From the NCBI GenBank assembly GCA_964544055.1, contig CAZJAA010000001.1, positions 1 through 64,000 of the forward strand: DNA of 64,000 nucleotides, given 5' to 3'. The translations under genes were made by a program, and so were the position numbers. Of the stretch, positions 51,658 to 60,856 are shown piece by piece. The notes under the pieces are model-generated. The model did not search any database. It worked only from the letters and a program-made list of their open reading frames with translations, and was not told where the DNA came from. Every line of letters begins with the position of its first letter. The first letter of the stretch is position 1. The stretch is from SIG299 sp964544055. Lineage in GTDB: Bacteria; Bacillota; Clostridia; Lachnospirales; Lachnospiraceae.

Positions 51658-52200
51658 TTAGTTTCGTCTGGTAATATATTTTTCCTTATAGGCTAAAATA
51701 GCCGCAATGGTTTTGGAATCGGAGATTTCTCCGGACAAAATCAGATCAATCAGCTCTTCCATGTCATACTTCTTTACTTCCAGAAATTCGTCCTCATCCA
51801 GATTCTGTTTTGTCGGGACAAGGTCAGTGGCACAGTAAATTTCGATGTATTCATCGCAGTAAGCAAAGGCAGAATGAAATTTAAGCAAAAGCTCAATGTT
51901 TCCACAGTGATAACCTATCTCTTCCTCACACTCCCTGGCAGCAGCCGTTTTACGGTCTTCTCCCGGATTTAAGCAGCCTGCCGGAATTTCCAGAGAAAGT
52001 TTGCCAATACCGGAGCGGTACTGGCTTACCATATATATTTTTCCGTCTGCATCTACCGGAACAACCGCCGCTGCACCGTTATGATGCAGATAGTCCCACT
52101 TCACAAGATGCCCTTCGGGAGTCTGCATGGTATCCTCGTAAAAATCAAGGATTTTTCCCTTGTATTTTAATTCTCTTCCAATTCGTTTTATCTGTTCCAT
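51658..52200 (-). CDS. ADP-ribose pyrophosphatase-type Nudix hydrolase
   Basis: A 180-residue Nudix protein with a complete box (GCLNPGEDRKTAAARECEEEIGY) and the ADPRase pattern (YRSGIGKLSLEIPAG before the box; HSAFAYCDEYIEIYCA after it). It probably hydrolyses ADP-ribose or a similar nucleoside diphosphate sugar. AAAGGAC lies upstream of the ATG. Ordinary length. Confidence 0.92.
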   Translation of the reverse strand: MEQIKRIGRELKYKGKILDFYEDTMQTPEGHLVKWDYLHHNGAAAVVPVDADGKIYMVSQYRSGIGKLSLEIPAGCLNPGEDRKTAAARECEEEIGYHCGNIELLLKFHSAFAYCDEYIEIYCATDLVPTKQNLDEDEFLEVKKYDMEELIDLILSGEISDSKTIAAILAYKEKYITRRN

Positions 52201-52319
52201 TTTTTGTCCTTTCTTTTTTACCTGACCTTTCCATACAACTTCTGTTTTAACTTATACAGATGCTCCGTTCAAACACAGTTTGCTAATGAAAATTGTAACA
52301 TAGATGTATTTGTCCTGTG

Positions 52320-52784
52320 TTATTGTGCCGGTTCTTCAAACAATAGGGTGATATCGACATCCTTACATTCATAGCCGACAAACTTTAATCGGTTTTTTCC
52401 GCTGCTTAACGGAACGTTCAGTGTGAACGGTTCGTCCGTCTTCTCCTGTTTTGATGAAAATTCCAAAAGAGTGGTTATTGTTTCGTTTTCGTCCACACAA
52501 ATCAGTTTTCCCTGCCCGGAAGACATAGAAAAGAAAACGTTTAGTTCTAAGTCCTGTTCTTCTTTTACATTCCAGATTTTTAGTGTTTCACGTCCATCAA
52601 ATTCGGAAACCTTTAAAGAACATTCGCCGTCCATGGAATTAAAAAACGAACGTTTTTTGGAATAACGGTCTCCTTGTGCAACCAGCTTTTCTTCGGAATA
52701 ATATTCTTCCTTTGCATAGGTGTTGCTACAGCCAGACAGGCAAAGTATCAGCAAAAACAACACCAGATACCATTTCTTTTTCAT
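52320..52784 (-). CDS. Lipoprotein of unknown function
   Basis: A 154-residue protein with a lipoprotein signal peptide (MKKKWYLVLFLL, lipobox LSGC, lipidated Cys at about 19). The mature part looks beta-rich, with no domain recognised. The ATG at 52784 has GGAG 6 bases upstream, preferred over the ATG at 52796. It follows proC by 36 bases and may share its transcript. Confidence 0.78.
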   Translation of the reverse strand: MKKKWYLVLFLLILCLSGCSNTYAKEEYYSEEKLVAQGDRYSKKRSFFNSMDGECSLKVSEFDGRETLKIWNVKEEQDLELNVFFSMSSGQGKLICVDENETITTLLEFSSKQEKTDEPFTLNVPLSSGKNRLKFVGYECKDVDITLLFEEPAQ

Positions 52785-52820
52785 AATGATCTCCATTCTT
52801 GAGCGTTTTTTGCGACAATT

Positions 52821-53621
52821 TTATTTATTCATTCCGGCAGCTTTTTCATAGCAGGCATCACATGCCTTGATGACAGCATTCCGGAACCCTGCTTCCTCCA
52901 GTGCTGCCACCGCCGCAATGGTTGTTCCTCCCGGAGAACATACGGCATCCTTTAACCTGCCCGGATGCTCTCCGGTTTCCAGCAGCATTTTTCCTGCACC
53001 GATCATGGTCTGCGCTGCCATTTCATAAGCCTGTGCCCTTGGAAGTCCGTATTTGACTGCTCCATCTGCCAGTGCTTCCAGAAACATATACATAAATGCC
53101 GGGGAACTGCCGCTTGCAATCACGGACGCATCCATCAGATACTCCGGAAGCTCAACGATTCTTCCTACCGACTCAAACAGGTCAGTTACCAATTGCTTTT
53201 CTTCTGCTGTGAAATCAAAGCTTCCATAGCACACCGCAGTCATTCCTTCTCCAACCTTTGCCGGAGTATTCGGCATGGTGCGGACAATTTTTGTTTTTCC
53301 TCCGGTGCTTTCACTTAAATAATCCGTAGTAATTCCCGGTGCCAGGGAAATGATGAGCTGACCTTCCCTTGTGTTTGTACGAACTACCGGAAGTACGCTG
53401 CCAAAGAACTGCGGTTTTATTGCAAGTACGATACATTCGCAGTTTTTTACCAATTCTTCAAGTGTAGAACAACATTCTACTCCTGTAGTTTCACAAACTT
53501 TCTGGTTGCTTTTTTCCGTTGCACAACGAAAGGTTACGTTTTCTGCCCCTGCGAATTTTACAGCTCCCATAAGTAAGGGAAGTCCCATATTGCCTGCTCC
53601 GATAAATCCTATTTTTTTCAT
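52821..53621 (-). CDS. proC: Pyrroline-5-carboxylate reductase
   Basis: A 266-residue NAD(P)H-dependent enzyme of the last step of proline synthesis. Motifs: GFIGAGNMGLPLLMG (Rossmann), VLAIKPQFF, IVRTMPNTPAKVGEG, and DAVCSPGGTTIAAVAALEEAG near the end. GGAGG precedes the ATG at 53621. proB and proA, the first steps, are at 58316 and 57038 in a separate unit. Confidence 0.96.
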   Translation of the reverse strand: MKKIGFIGAGNMGLPLLMGAVKFAGAENVTFRCATEKSNQKVCETTGVECCSTLEELVKNCECIVLAIKPQFFGSVLPVVRTNTREGQLIISLAPGITTDYLSESTGGKTKIVRTMPNTPAKVGEGMTAVCYGSFDFTAEEKQLVTDLFESVGRIVELPEYLMDASVIASGSSPAFMYMFLEALADGAVKYGLPRAQAYEMAAQTMIGAGKMLLETGEHPGRLKDAVCSPGGTTIAAVAALEEAGFRNAVIKACDACYEKAAGMNK

Positions 53622-53763
53622 AGTTCCCTCCACATCAGATTTTTCTATTTTTCTTTATCGCATTAACGCAACAACAATATTACAAAGAAAATCTTACCAT
53701 ACTTCAAGGAAAAATACAACCTTGAAATGAACTGTAAAAAATATACGGATGGACTGGCAAATT

Positions 53764-53805
53764 AAAAAAAACAGAAAAGCCTGTATTTTCTACAAACTTT
53801 TCTGT
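53764..53805 (-). terminator. rny terminator
   Basis: ACAGAAAAG (53771-53779) pairs with CTTTTCTGT (53797-53805); on the - strand the stem is followed by eight T residues. It lies about 20 bases past the rny stop. Confidence 0.82.
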
Positions 53806-53826
53806 ATTTTTCATGTACGTAATTTC

Positions 53827-55380
53827 TTACTTTGCGTAGTCAATTGCTCTTGACTCACGGATAACATTGATTTTAATCTGACCCGGATATTCTAACTCCG
53901 CTTCAATCTTCTTTGACAATTCTCTTGCCAGTAATACCATGTCGTCATCTGATACGTGTTCCGGTACAACCATAACACGAACCTCTCGACCGGCCTGAAT
54001 AGCAAAGGACTTGTCCACTCCTTTAAAGCTGTTGGTAATATCTTCTAACTGTTTCAGTCGGTTTGTGTAAGCTTCCAGTGTTTCTCTTCTTGCACCTGGG
54101 CGTGCAGCAGAAATAGTGTCTGCGGCCTGAACAATACAAGCGATTAAAGACTGGAATTCCACGTCACCGTGATGTGCTTCTACAGCATTGATGACGATGG
54201 CAGATTCCTTATACTTACGGCATAAATCAACACCAATCTGAACATGGGTTCCTTCCATTTCACGGTCTATAGATTTTCCGATGTCGTGTAAAAGACCGGC
54301 ACGCTTTGCAAGTCTTACATCAACACCAATCTCAGCAGCTAATAAACCTGAAAGAATGGCAACCTCTACAGAATGACGAAGTGCATTCTGTCCATAGCTC
54401 GTACGGTACTTCATTCTGCCAAGAAGTTTAATGAGTTCCGGATGGATGCCATGCACGCCAACTTCTAAGGCTGCGGCTTCACCCTCTTCACGAATCATTG
54501 TTTCAACTTCTTTCTGAGCCTTTTCCACCATTTCTTCAATTCTGGCTGGATGAATACGGCCATCTACAATTAATTTTTCCAGCGCAATACGGGCAACGTC
54601 ACGACGAATTGGATCGAAGCCGGAAAGAACCACTGCTTCCGGAGTATCGTCGATAATTAACTCAACGCCGGTAAGAGTTTCGAGAGTACGGATGTTACGT
54701 CCTTCTCTACCGATAATTCGTCCTTTCATTTCATCGTTTGGAAGCTGTACTACGGAAATTGTAGATTCAGCCACATGGTCTGCTGCACAACGCTGAATTG
54801 CAGAAACAACATATTCCTTTGCTTTCTTTTCTGCTTCTTCCTTTGCATTGTTTTCGAGTTCTTTGATAAGAACTGCAGTTTCATGCTTTACTTCATCTTC
54901 CACAGACTTAATAAGATATTCCTTTGCTTGTTCGGAGGTTAAACCCGAGATTTTTTCCAGTTCCTGCAACTGACGCTGATGAGATTCCTCAACTTCACCG
55001 CGTAAGCGATCAAGTTCAGCCTCCTTTGCATTCATTCTGGCTTCCCGTTTTTCCAATGTTTCCGCTTTTTTGTCGATTGCTTCTTCCTTGGAAAGAACCC
55101 TTTTTTCGTACCGCTGAATTTCAGCTCTGCGTTCCTTGGATTCTCTCTCCAGCTCATTCTTAGTCTTGATAGACTCTTCCTTTGCTTCGAGTAATGCTTC
55201 TCGCTTTTTTGTTTCTGCTGTCTTTAATGCATCGTCAATGATTTCTCTTGCCTTATTTTCAGCGGTTCCAACCTTTTCCTCGTAAGTTTTTTTACGATAT
55301 GCGATGGCTGCAAACCAGGCAATGACACCAGCAATAAGTGCAGCAACTACTGCGATAACAACCACTAAAATCGGATGCAT
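53827..55380 (-). CDS. rny: Ribonuclease Y
   Basis: A 517-residue membrane-anchored endoribonuclease that starts bulk mRNA decay in Gram-positives. An N-terminal helix (about 4-28) is followed by a long coiled coil (about 30-190), a KH RNA-binding domain (MKGRIIGREGRNIRTLE) and an HD catalytic domain (RHSVEVAILSGLLA, GLLHDIGKSID). AAGGAGG precedes the ATG. It is transcribed alone. Confidence 0.97.
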   Translation of the reverse strand: MHPILVVVIAVVAALIAGVIAWFAAIAYRKKTYEEKVGTAENKAREIIDDALKTAETKKREALLEAKEESIKTKNELERESKERRAEIQRYEKRVLSKEEAIDKKAETLEKREARMNAKEAELDRLRGEVEESHQRQLQELEKISGLTSEQAKEYLIKSVEDEVKHETAVLIKELENNAKEEAEKKAKEYVVSAIQRCAADHVAESTISVVQLPNDEMKGRIIGREGRNIRTLETLTGVELIIDDTPEAVVLSGFDPIRRDVARIALEKLIVDGRIHPARIEEMVEKAQKEVETMIREEGEAAALEVGVHGIHPELIKLLGRMKYRTSYGQNALRHSVEVAILSGLLAAEIGVDVRLAKRAGLLHDIGKSIDREMEGTHVQIGVDLCRKYKESAIVINAVEAHHGDVEFQSLIACIVQAADTISAARPGARRETLEAYTNRLKQLEDITNSFKGVDKSFAIQAGREVRVMVVPEHVSDDDMVLLARELSKKIEAELEYPGQIKINVIRESRAIDYAK

Positions 55381-55461
55381 GCAGGAGCACCTCCTTATTC
55401 AATTTCGTTGCATTTTCATTCAAGGATATATCATTCCTAATTCTATAAATACAACATATAA

Positions 55462-55490
55462 ATTTTATACTTTTTTAGAGAGTATGTCAA
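55462..55490 (-). promoter_or_regulatory. rny promoter
   Basis: On the - strand, TTGACA (55490-55485), a 17-base spacer and TAAAAT (55467-55462), giving a leader of roughly 75 bases. Confidence 0.82.
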
Positions 55491-55578
55491 GTGTTCTTTC
55501 TATATTTTTATCAAGGAGTCTCAAGCCTATCAAAGAATCGTTTCTTTTGTGTCAGACTTCAAAAAGGCTGTATGCCTG

Positions 55579-57024
55579 TTACACCAGTTCTCCAATGTAA
55601 TAAAATCCTTTGCATTCCTTCAAATGAACTAGGACTAATTTACCAATCAATTCTTTACCGCCATAAAAATGAACCAACAAATTGTTACTCAGTCTTCCGG
55701 TCAGCATTCCTTCACTCTGTGTATTTTCTTCCTCTACCAGAACCTCCATGGTTGCTCCGGTATAGCGGCTGGCACATGCCTCGGATGTTTTTTTGATTTC
55801 TTCTAACAGGCGGTCAAAGCGATCCTTTACTACTTCCTCCGGCACCTGATTTTCCAGTTTTGCTGCCACAGTTCCGCTGCGTTTGGAATAAATAAACGTA
55901 TACGCAGAGTCAAACCCTGCTTTGCGTACAACATCCACAGTTTCTAAGAAATCTTCTTCTGTTTCGCCCGGAAAACCTACAATAATATCGGTTGTCAGGG
56001 AAATTTCCGGCATGGCAGTTTTTATTTTCTCCACCAGACCAAGATAATCCTCCTTCGTATATTTCCGGTTCATTTCTTTTAAAATGCGGGTGCTGCCGGA
56101 CTGCATCGGCAGATGCAGATGCGTACAGATTTTCTTTGAGTTTTTCATGACCTCAATCAGTTCATTCGATAAATCCTTTGGATGAGAGGTCATAAACCGG
56201 ATTCGCCGGATGCCTTCTACTGCCTCTACCATTTTTAATAGTTCCGCAAAGGAAATCGGTGTTTCCAACGTTTTGCCGTAAGAATTCACGTTCTGCCCAA
56301 GCAGCATGATTTCAACAATTCCTTCGTCTGACAGCTTTTGTACCTCAGCAATGATATCCTCCGGCTTTCTGCTGCGCTCACGACCGCGTACATACGGAAC
56401 AATACAGTAGCTGCAGAAATTGTTGCAGCCGTACATAATATTGACGCCTGCCTTAAAGGTATATTTGTGTTCACTTGGCAGAGCTTCCACAATCTGCGTT
56501 GTGCCATTCCAGACATCTACTACCATTTTACCACGCAGAATATCCTCATACAGAAGCTCTGCCAATTTGAAGATATTGTGGGTGCCAAAGATAATATCTA
56601 CAAAACGGTAACTTTTTTTGATTTTTTCTACGACATGCGCTTCCTGCATCATACAGCCGCACATTGCTATTTTCATTTCCGGATTTTTCTTTTTCATTGT
56701 GCCAAGGTAGCCGATACGTCCATATACTCTGGTATTGGCATTTTCTCGCACAGTACAGGTATTATAGAGGACGAAATCCGCTTTTTCCGTGTCTGTTTCG
56801 ACATAGCCGATGGTTTCCAAAATGCCGGCAAGTTTTTCGGAATCCTTGGCATTCATCTGACACCCAAACGTCTGGACGTGATACGTCAGTCGACGACCTT
56901 TTTCAGCCACCTGCTCTTCCATCCATCCTTTTAATAAATCCATAAAATAGTACTGCCGTTCCGGTTCTGTCACCGGGAGCTGCTCTAAAGAAATTTCTTT
57001 GATTTTTTTTATCCATTCACTCAT
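55579..57024 (-). CDS. miaB: tRNA methylthiotransferase MiaB
   Basis: A 481-residue radical SAM enzyme that adds a methylthio group to i6A37 of tRNA. Domains in order: a short N-terminal extension, the UPF0004 domain with cluster Cys (QTFGCQMNAKDSE, YNTCTVRENA, MCGCMMQE), radical SAM with CNNFCSYCIVPYVRGRERSR, and a C-terminal TRAM domain. It follows proA by 13 bases, at the end of the proB-proA set. No mutS follows here, unlike in many Clostridia. Confidence 0.96.
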   Translation of the reverse strand: MSEWIKKIKEISLEQLPVTEPERQYYFMDLLKGWMEEQVAEKGRRLTYHVQTFGCQMNAKDSEKLAGILETIGYVETDTEKADFVLYNTCTVRENANTRVYGRIGYLGTMKKKNPEMKIAMCGCMMQEAHVVEKIKKSYRFVDIIFGTHNIFKLAELLYEDILRGKMVVDVWNGTTQIVEALPSEHKYTFKAGVNIMYGCNNFCSYCIVPYVRGRERSRKPEDIIAEVQKLSDEGIVEIMLLGQNVNSYGKTLETPISFAELLKMVEAVEGIRRIRFMTSHPKDLSNELIEVMKNSKKICTHLHLPMQSGSTRILKEMNRKYTKEDYLGLVEKIKTAMPEISLTTDIIVGFPGETEEDFLETVDVVRKAGFDSAYTFIYSKRSGTVAAKLENQVPEEVVKDRFDRLLEEIKKTSEACASRYTGATMEVLVEEENTQSEGMLTGRLSNNLLVHFYGGKELIGKLVLVHLKECKGFYYIGELV

Positions 57025-57037
57025 AACTTGCTTCTTT

Positions 57038-58279
57038 CTATCTTGTTTGTCCGTTGCCGAAAATAATATATTTTGTTGTGGTCAGCTCTTCTAACCCCAG
57101 AGGTCCGCGGGCATGAAGCTTTTGGGTACTGATGCCGATTTCTGCACCAAAGCCAAATTCTCCACCGTCCGTAAAGCGTGTGGATGCATTCACATATACG
57201 GCAGCTGCATCAATCTCATTTAAAAAGCGCAATGCATTTTCATAATCCTTTGTAATAATGGACTCAGAATGTCCGGTATTGTGCTCATTAATGTGAGCAA
57301 TTGCTTCTTCTATGGAATCCACCAGCTTGACGGAAATCAGACGGTCCAGGTATTCCGTGTAAAAGTCTTCCTCGGTTGCCGGCTCCATCTGCGGACAGAT
57401 TGCCCGTGCACGCTCGTCTGCACGCATTACAATCTGTTTTGCCGTCAAACGCTCATACAGGGCAGGCAGAAATTCCTTTGCAATGCTTTCGTGCACTACA
57501 AGAGATTCTGCGGCGTTGCAGACACCAAGACGCTGTGTTTTTGCATTGTCAATGATATTTAATGCCATGTCAAAATCAGCGGAAGCATCTACATAAATAT
57601 GACAGTTTCCGGTTCCGGTTTCAATGACCGGCACGGTACTGTTTTCTACGACACTCTTTATCAGACCTGCTCCGCCACGAGGAATCAGCACATCAACATA
57701 GTCATTCAAACGCATCAGGGCAGTTACGCTGGCACGGTCTGTCGATTCCACCATCTGAACCGCATCTTCGCAGATTCCCTGTCTGGATAAGGCGGCACGA
57801 ATTGTTTTTGTAATGGCAAGATTGGAATGAATGGCATCGCTGCCGCCGCGCAAAATAACGGCATTTCCGGTTTTAAAGCACAGGCAGAATGCATCCGCAG
57901 TAACGTTAGGACGTGACTCATAAATCATGCCAATAACACCAAGCGGAACTCTTTTTTTACCAATCATCAGACCGTTTGGACGATTGGTCATGGAAAGCAC
58001 CTCACCGACCGGGTCTTTTAATGCTGCTACCTGCAATATTCCGTCTGCCATGCTCTTAACTCTTGCTTCAGACAAGGCAAGGCGGTCAATCAGTGCCTCG
58101 GACATTCCGTTTTCTTTGGCATTTTTAACATCAATTTCATTTGCTCGAAGAATGTCTGCACAATTGTCCAACAGTTCTTTTGCAACAGTCTTCAGGGCTT
58201 CATTTTTCTTTGCGGTAGGTAATATGGCAAGATGCCGAGAAGCATCCTTTGCCCGTTTTCCGATTTCTGTTATTTCCAT
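57038..58279 (-). CDS. proA: Gamma-glutamyl phosphate reductase
   Basis: A 413-residue NADPH-dependent enzyme giving glutamate semialdehyde for proline synthesis. Motifs: IYESRPNVTADAFCLCFKTGN, ILRGGSDAIHSN, and the catalytic Cys in RLGVCNAAESLVVH. I use the ATG at 58279; a GTG three bases earlier is possible, with AAAGG upstream. It follows proB by 36 bases. Confidence 0.96.
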   Translation of the reverse strand: MEITEIGKRAKDASRHLAILPTAKKNEALKTVAKELLDNCADILRANEIDVKNAKENGMSEALIDRLALSEARVKSMADGILQVAALKDPVGEVLSMTNRPNGLMIGKKRVPLGVIGMIYESRPNVTADAFCLCFKTGNAVILRGGSDAIHSNLAITKTIRAALSRQGICEDAVQMVESTDRASVTALMRLNDYVDVLIPRGGAGLIKSVVENSTVPVIETGTGNCHIYVDASADFDMALNIIDNAKTQRLGVCNAAESLVVHESIAKEFLPALYERLTAKQIVMRADERARAICPQMEPATEEDFYTEYLDRLISVKLVDSIEEAIAHINEHNTGHSESIITKDYENALRFLNEIDAAAVYVNASTRFTDGGEFGFGAEIGISTQKLHARGPLGLEELTTTKYIIFGNGQTR

Positions 58280-58315
58280 CACGACGACCTTTCCGGCTGC
58301 ACTGGCAGCCCTTTT

Positions 58316-59167
58316 TTACTTGTGTGTAATATAATTCAATAACTGGAAATTATCTATCTGATGTGCACAAAACAGCGTGCCAACCTCTTCTCCCTCCATG
58401 ACTCTGCGAAGGTTTTCAATATCTGCACCGTTGGCAATAATCATATCTGCACCGGAATCTGTTGCAATTTTGGCTGCCGAAAGCTTGGTCTGCATACCGC
58501 CGGTTCCTACCGAGCTGGAGCTTCCTTTTGCCATGCCGAGAACTGATTCACTGACAGAATCAATCTGATGAAAAAAAACGGCATCCGGATTTTTCTTAGG
58601 GTCATCCGAATACAGACCGTCAATGTCGGACAGCAATACAACAAGATCCCCATGAATTAAGGCAGTAACCAGTGCGGCAAGCGTATCATTTTCGCCAATA
58701 CCGAGGTTTTCCATTTCATCCGTGGAAACCGTATCATTTTCATTTACAATCGGGATGACACCAAGTTTAAACAGTTCTTCGAAAGTATTGCAGGCATTCT
58801 GCCGTGTAATTTCGTTTAAAACAGTAAATTTTGTTAAAAGAATCTGGGCGCAGGGTTGATGATATTCAGAAAAAAGCTTCTGATACACCGTCATAAGACT
58901 TGCCTGTCCAATTGCGGCACATGCCTGCTTTTCTGAAATCGTCTTTGGCCGCTCCTGCATACCAATGGATTTTCTGCCTACTGCAACGGCACCGGAGGTT
59001 ACCAGAACAACTTCCTTTCCCTGATTATGCAGGTCGGTCAGAATGCGTACCAGCTTTTCCAGCTTTGTAAAATTGATGTTTCCTGTTTCTTCGTGTGTAA
59101 TAGTGGTCGAACCAACCTTTACTACAATGCGCTGCTTTTTACTTAAATTTTTTCTCATCTCGTCCAT
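58316..59167 (-). CDS. proB: Glutamate 5-kinase
   Basis: A 283-residue amino-acid kinase that phosphorylates glutamate in proline synthesis. Motifs: RIVVKVGSTTI, LVTSGAVAVGRKSIG, PIVNENDTVST and GTGGMQTKLSAAKIA. The C-terminal PUA domain of E. coli ProB is absent, as in shorter family members, so feedback control may differ. The ATG at 59167 has GAGG 6 bases upstream and overlaps the end of the flavoprotein gene by 29 bases. Confidence 0.95.
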   Translation of the reverse strand: MDEMRKNLSKKQRIVVKVGSTTITHEETGNINFTKLEKLVRILTDLHNQGKEVVLVTSGAVAVGRKSIGMQERPKTISEKQACAAIGQASLMTVYQKLFSEYHQPCAQILLTKFTVLNEITRQNACNTFEELFKLGVIPIVNENDTVSTDEMENLGIGENDTLAALVTALIHGDLVVLLSDIDGLYSDDPKKNPDAVFFHQIDSVSESVLGMAKGSSSSVGTGGMQTKLSAAKIATDSGADMIIANGADIENLRRVMEGEEVGTLFCAHQIDNFQLLNYITHK

Positions 59168-60773
59168 AAGTATCCTCGATTCTTCCGTAAACTGATGCAA
59201 TTGCTTCAAATACCTTAATTCCGTCTACTGCCGCACTGGTAATGCCGCCGGCATATCCGGCTCCCTCCCCGCAAGGGTAAAAGCCTTTGAGTTCTGACTG
59301 GTAATCTTCGCTGCGAACCATGCGTACCGGAGAGGAAGTTCTTGTTTCCACACCAAGCAAAACAGCATCCTTTCTTGCAAAGCCCGGAATTTTTTTGTCA
59401 AAAGCAAGAATGCCTTCTTCAAGGCTATCCAGCACATAGTCCGGCAGACAGTGATTTAACTCACCAAAGCACCACTCCCCTTTAGTATTTGGTACAATTT
59501 CTCCTATTGTAACAGACTTTTTCCTGCTTAACAAGTCTCCAAATAATTGTATCGGAATTTTTCCGTTTCCTTCCCGGTACGCTGCTTCTTCCCACTTTCG
59601 CTGAAACTGCATTCCGGCCAAAGGTCCTTCAAAGCCCTCTGCCTTAAAATCTTCCGGGGTTACCGTAATAATTATTGCACTGTTGGCATTGCACTCCGAA
59701 CGGTCATGGTTGCTCATACCGTTTACAACACATCTTCCGGCTTCCGAGGAGGCATTTACAACAAAACCGCCGGGACACATACAAAAGGAATAAACCCCTC
59801 TACCGTTTTGACACTGATGAGTCAGCTTATAATCGGCTGCCGGAAGCTCTTTCCATGCTTCGCCGTACTGGGATTGACCAATCATTTCCTGTGGATGCTC
59901 TATCCTGACACCAATGGCAAACGCTTTATTTTCCATGGTAAGCGGCTTTTTTGCAAGCATTTCAAACGTATCTCTGGCACTATGTCCTAAGGCGGCTACC
60001 ACCACCTGAGATTCTATAATTGTAGAACTATTGATTTCTACACCTTTGACCGTTCCATCGTCGTGTAAAAGTAAATCCGTGACTTTTGAGGAAAAAAGAA
60101 AGGACGCACCCCAGTCAATCATCTGTTTTCGCATGGACACAATAACATGTCTTAGATTATCTGTGCCGATATGCGGCTTATTGAGAAAAACAATTTCCTC
60201 CGGCGCACCATGCTCCACAAAAAGCTCCAATACTTTCCGTATGCGGCCGGACGGATCCTTTACCATCGTATTTAATTTTCCATCCGAAAAAGTTCCGGCA
60301 CCGCCTTCACCAAATTGGACATTGCTTTCAGGGTTCAACGGCTTGCCTGCCCAGAATTCCTCGACATGCTTTACACGTTCTTCCATCGGTTCCCCGCGTT
60401 CCACTACAATCGGTGCGTAGCCATACTTTGCCAGAAAATAGGCACAGAACAGCCCTGCCGGACCTGCGCCAATGACGACCGGACGGTTCTGTAACGGTTT
60501 CGTTCCGCATGGTGAAAAACTGTATTCTTCCTCTGGTGCCAGAAGCAGTCGTCTCCTGGCTTTTGCAAGCAGCCGCTGCTCTTCCTTTTCCGACAATGCC
60601 ACGTCAATGGCATAGACAAAATGAAGCTCCTGCTTTTTTCTTGCATCAATAGAACGTTTTTTTATCACATATGTAAAGACATCCTCTGAAAGTCGAAGTT
60701 CCTTTTGAATTGCTTTTCTTAAATCGGCCTCCGAGTGATGAATCGGCAACTTTAATTGTGGTATTCTTAGCAT
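59139..60773 (-). CDS. FAD-dependent oxidoreductase, uncharacterised
   Basis: A 544-residue flavoprotein with an N-terminal about-90-residue domain (LRIPQLKLPIHHSEADLRKA, then VFTYVIKKRSIDARKK) and a FAD domain (VVIGAGPAGLFCAYFLAKYG). Later marks are FGEGGAGTFSDGKLN and GEGAGYAGGITSAAVDG. It belongs to a conserved family of predicted FAD dehydrogenases of unknown substrate. AAAGGGCGG precedes the ATG at 60773; the in-frame ATG at 60815 has no site. It overlaps proB. Confidence 0.88.
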   Translation of the reverse strand: MLRIPQLKLPIHHSEADLRKAIQKELRLSEDVFTYVIKKRSIDARKKQELHFVYAIDVALSEKEEQRLLAKARRRLLLAPEEEYSFSPCGTKPLQNRPVVIGAGPAGLFCAYFLAKYGYAPIVVERGEPMEERVKHVEEFWAGKPLNPESNVQFGEGGAGTFSDGKLNTMVKDPSGRIRKVLELFVEHGAPEEIVFLNKPHIGTDNLRHVIVSMRKQMIDWGASFLFSSKVTDLLLHDDGTVKGVEINSSTIIESQVVVAALGHSARDTFEMLAKKPLTMENKAFAIGVRIEHPQEMIGQSQYGEAWKELPAADYKLTHQCQNGRGVYSFCMCPGGFVVNASSEAGRCVVNGMSNHDRSECNANSAIIITVTPEDFKAEGFEGPLAGMQFQRKWEEAAYREGNGKIPIQLFGDLLSRKKSVTIGEIVPNTKGEWCFGELNHCLPDYVLDSLEEGILAFDKKIPGFARKDAVLLGVETRTSSPVRMVRSEDYQSELKGFYPCGEGAGYAGGITSAAVDGIKVFEAIASVYGRIEDTYGRDEKKFK

Positions 60774-60856
60774 AACTGCCGCCCTTTCATTACTATTTTC
60801 TACATTTGTAGACAATTTACCTTTTTTAATTCAATCTTTCTACTAAAATAGAATCA

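Noticed and set aside
54924..55163. Open frame opposite rny
   Set aside because: It lies opposite the coiled coil of a clear gene; repetitive codon use opens false frames on the other strand.
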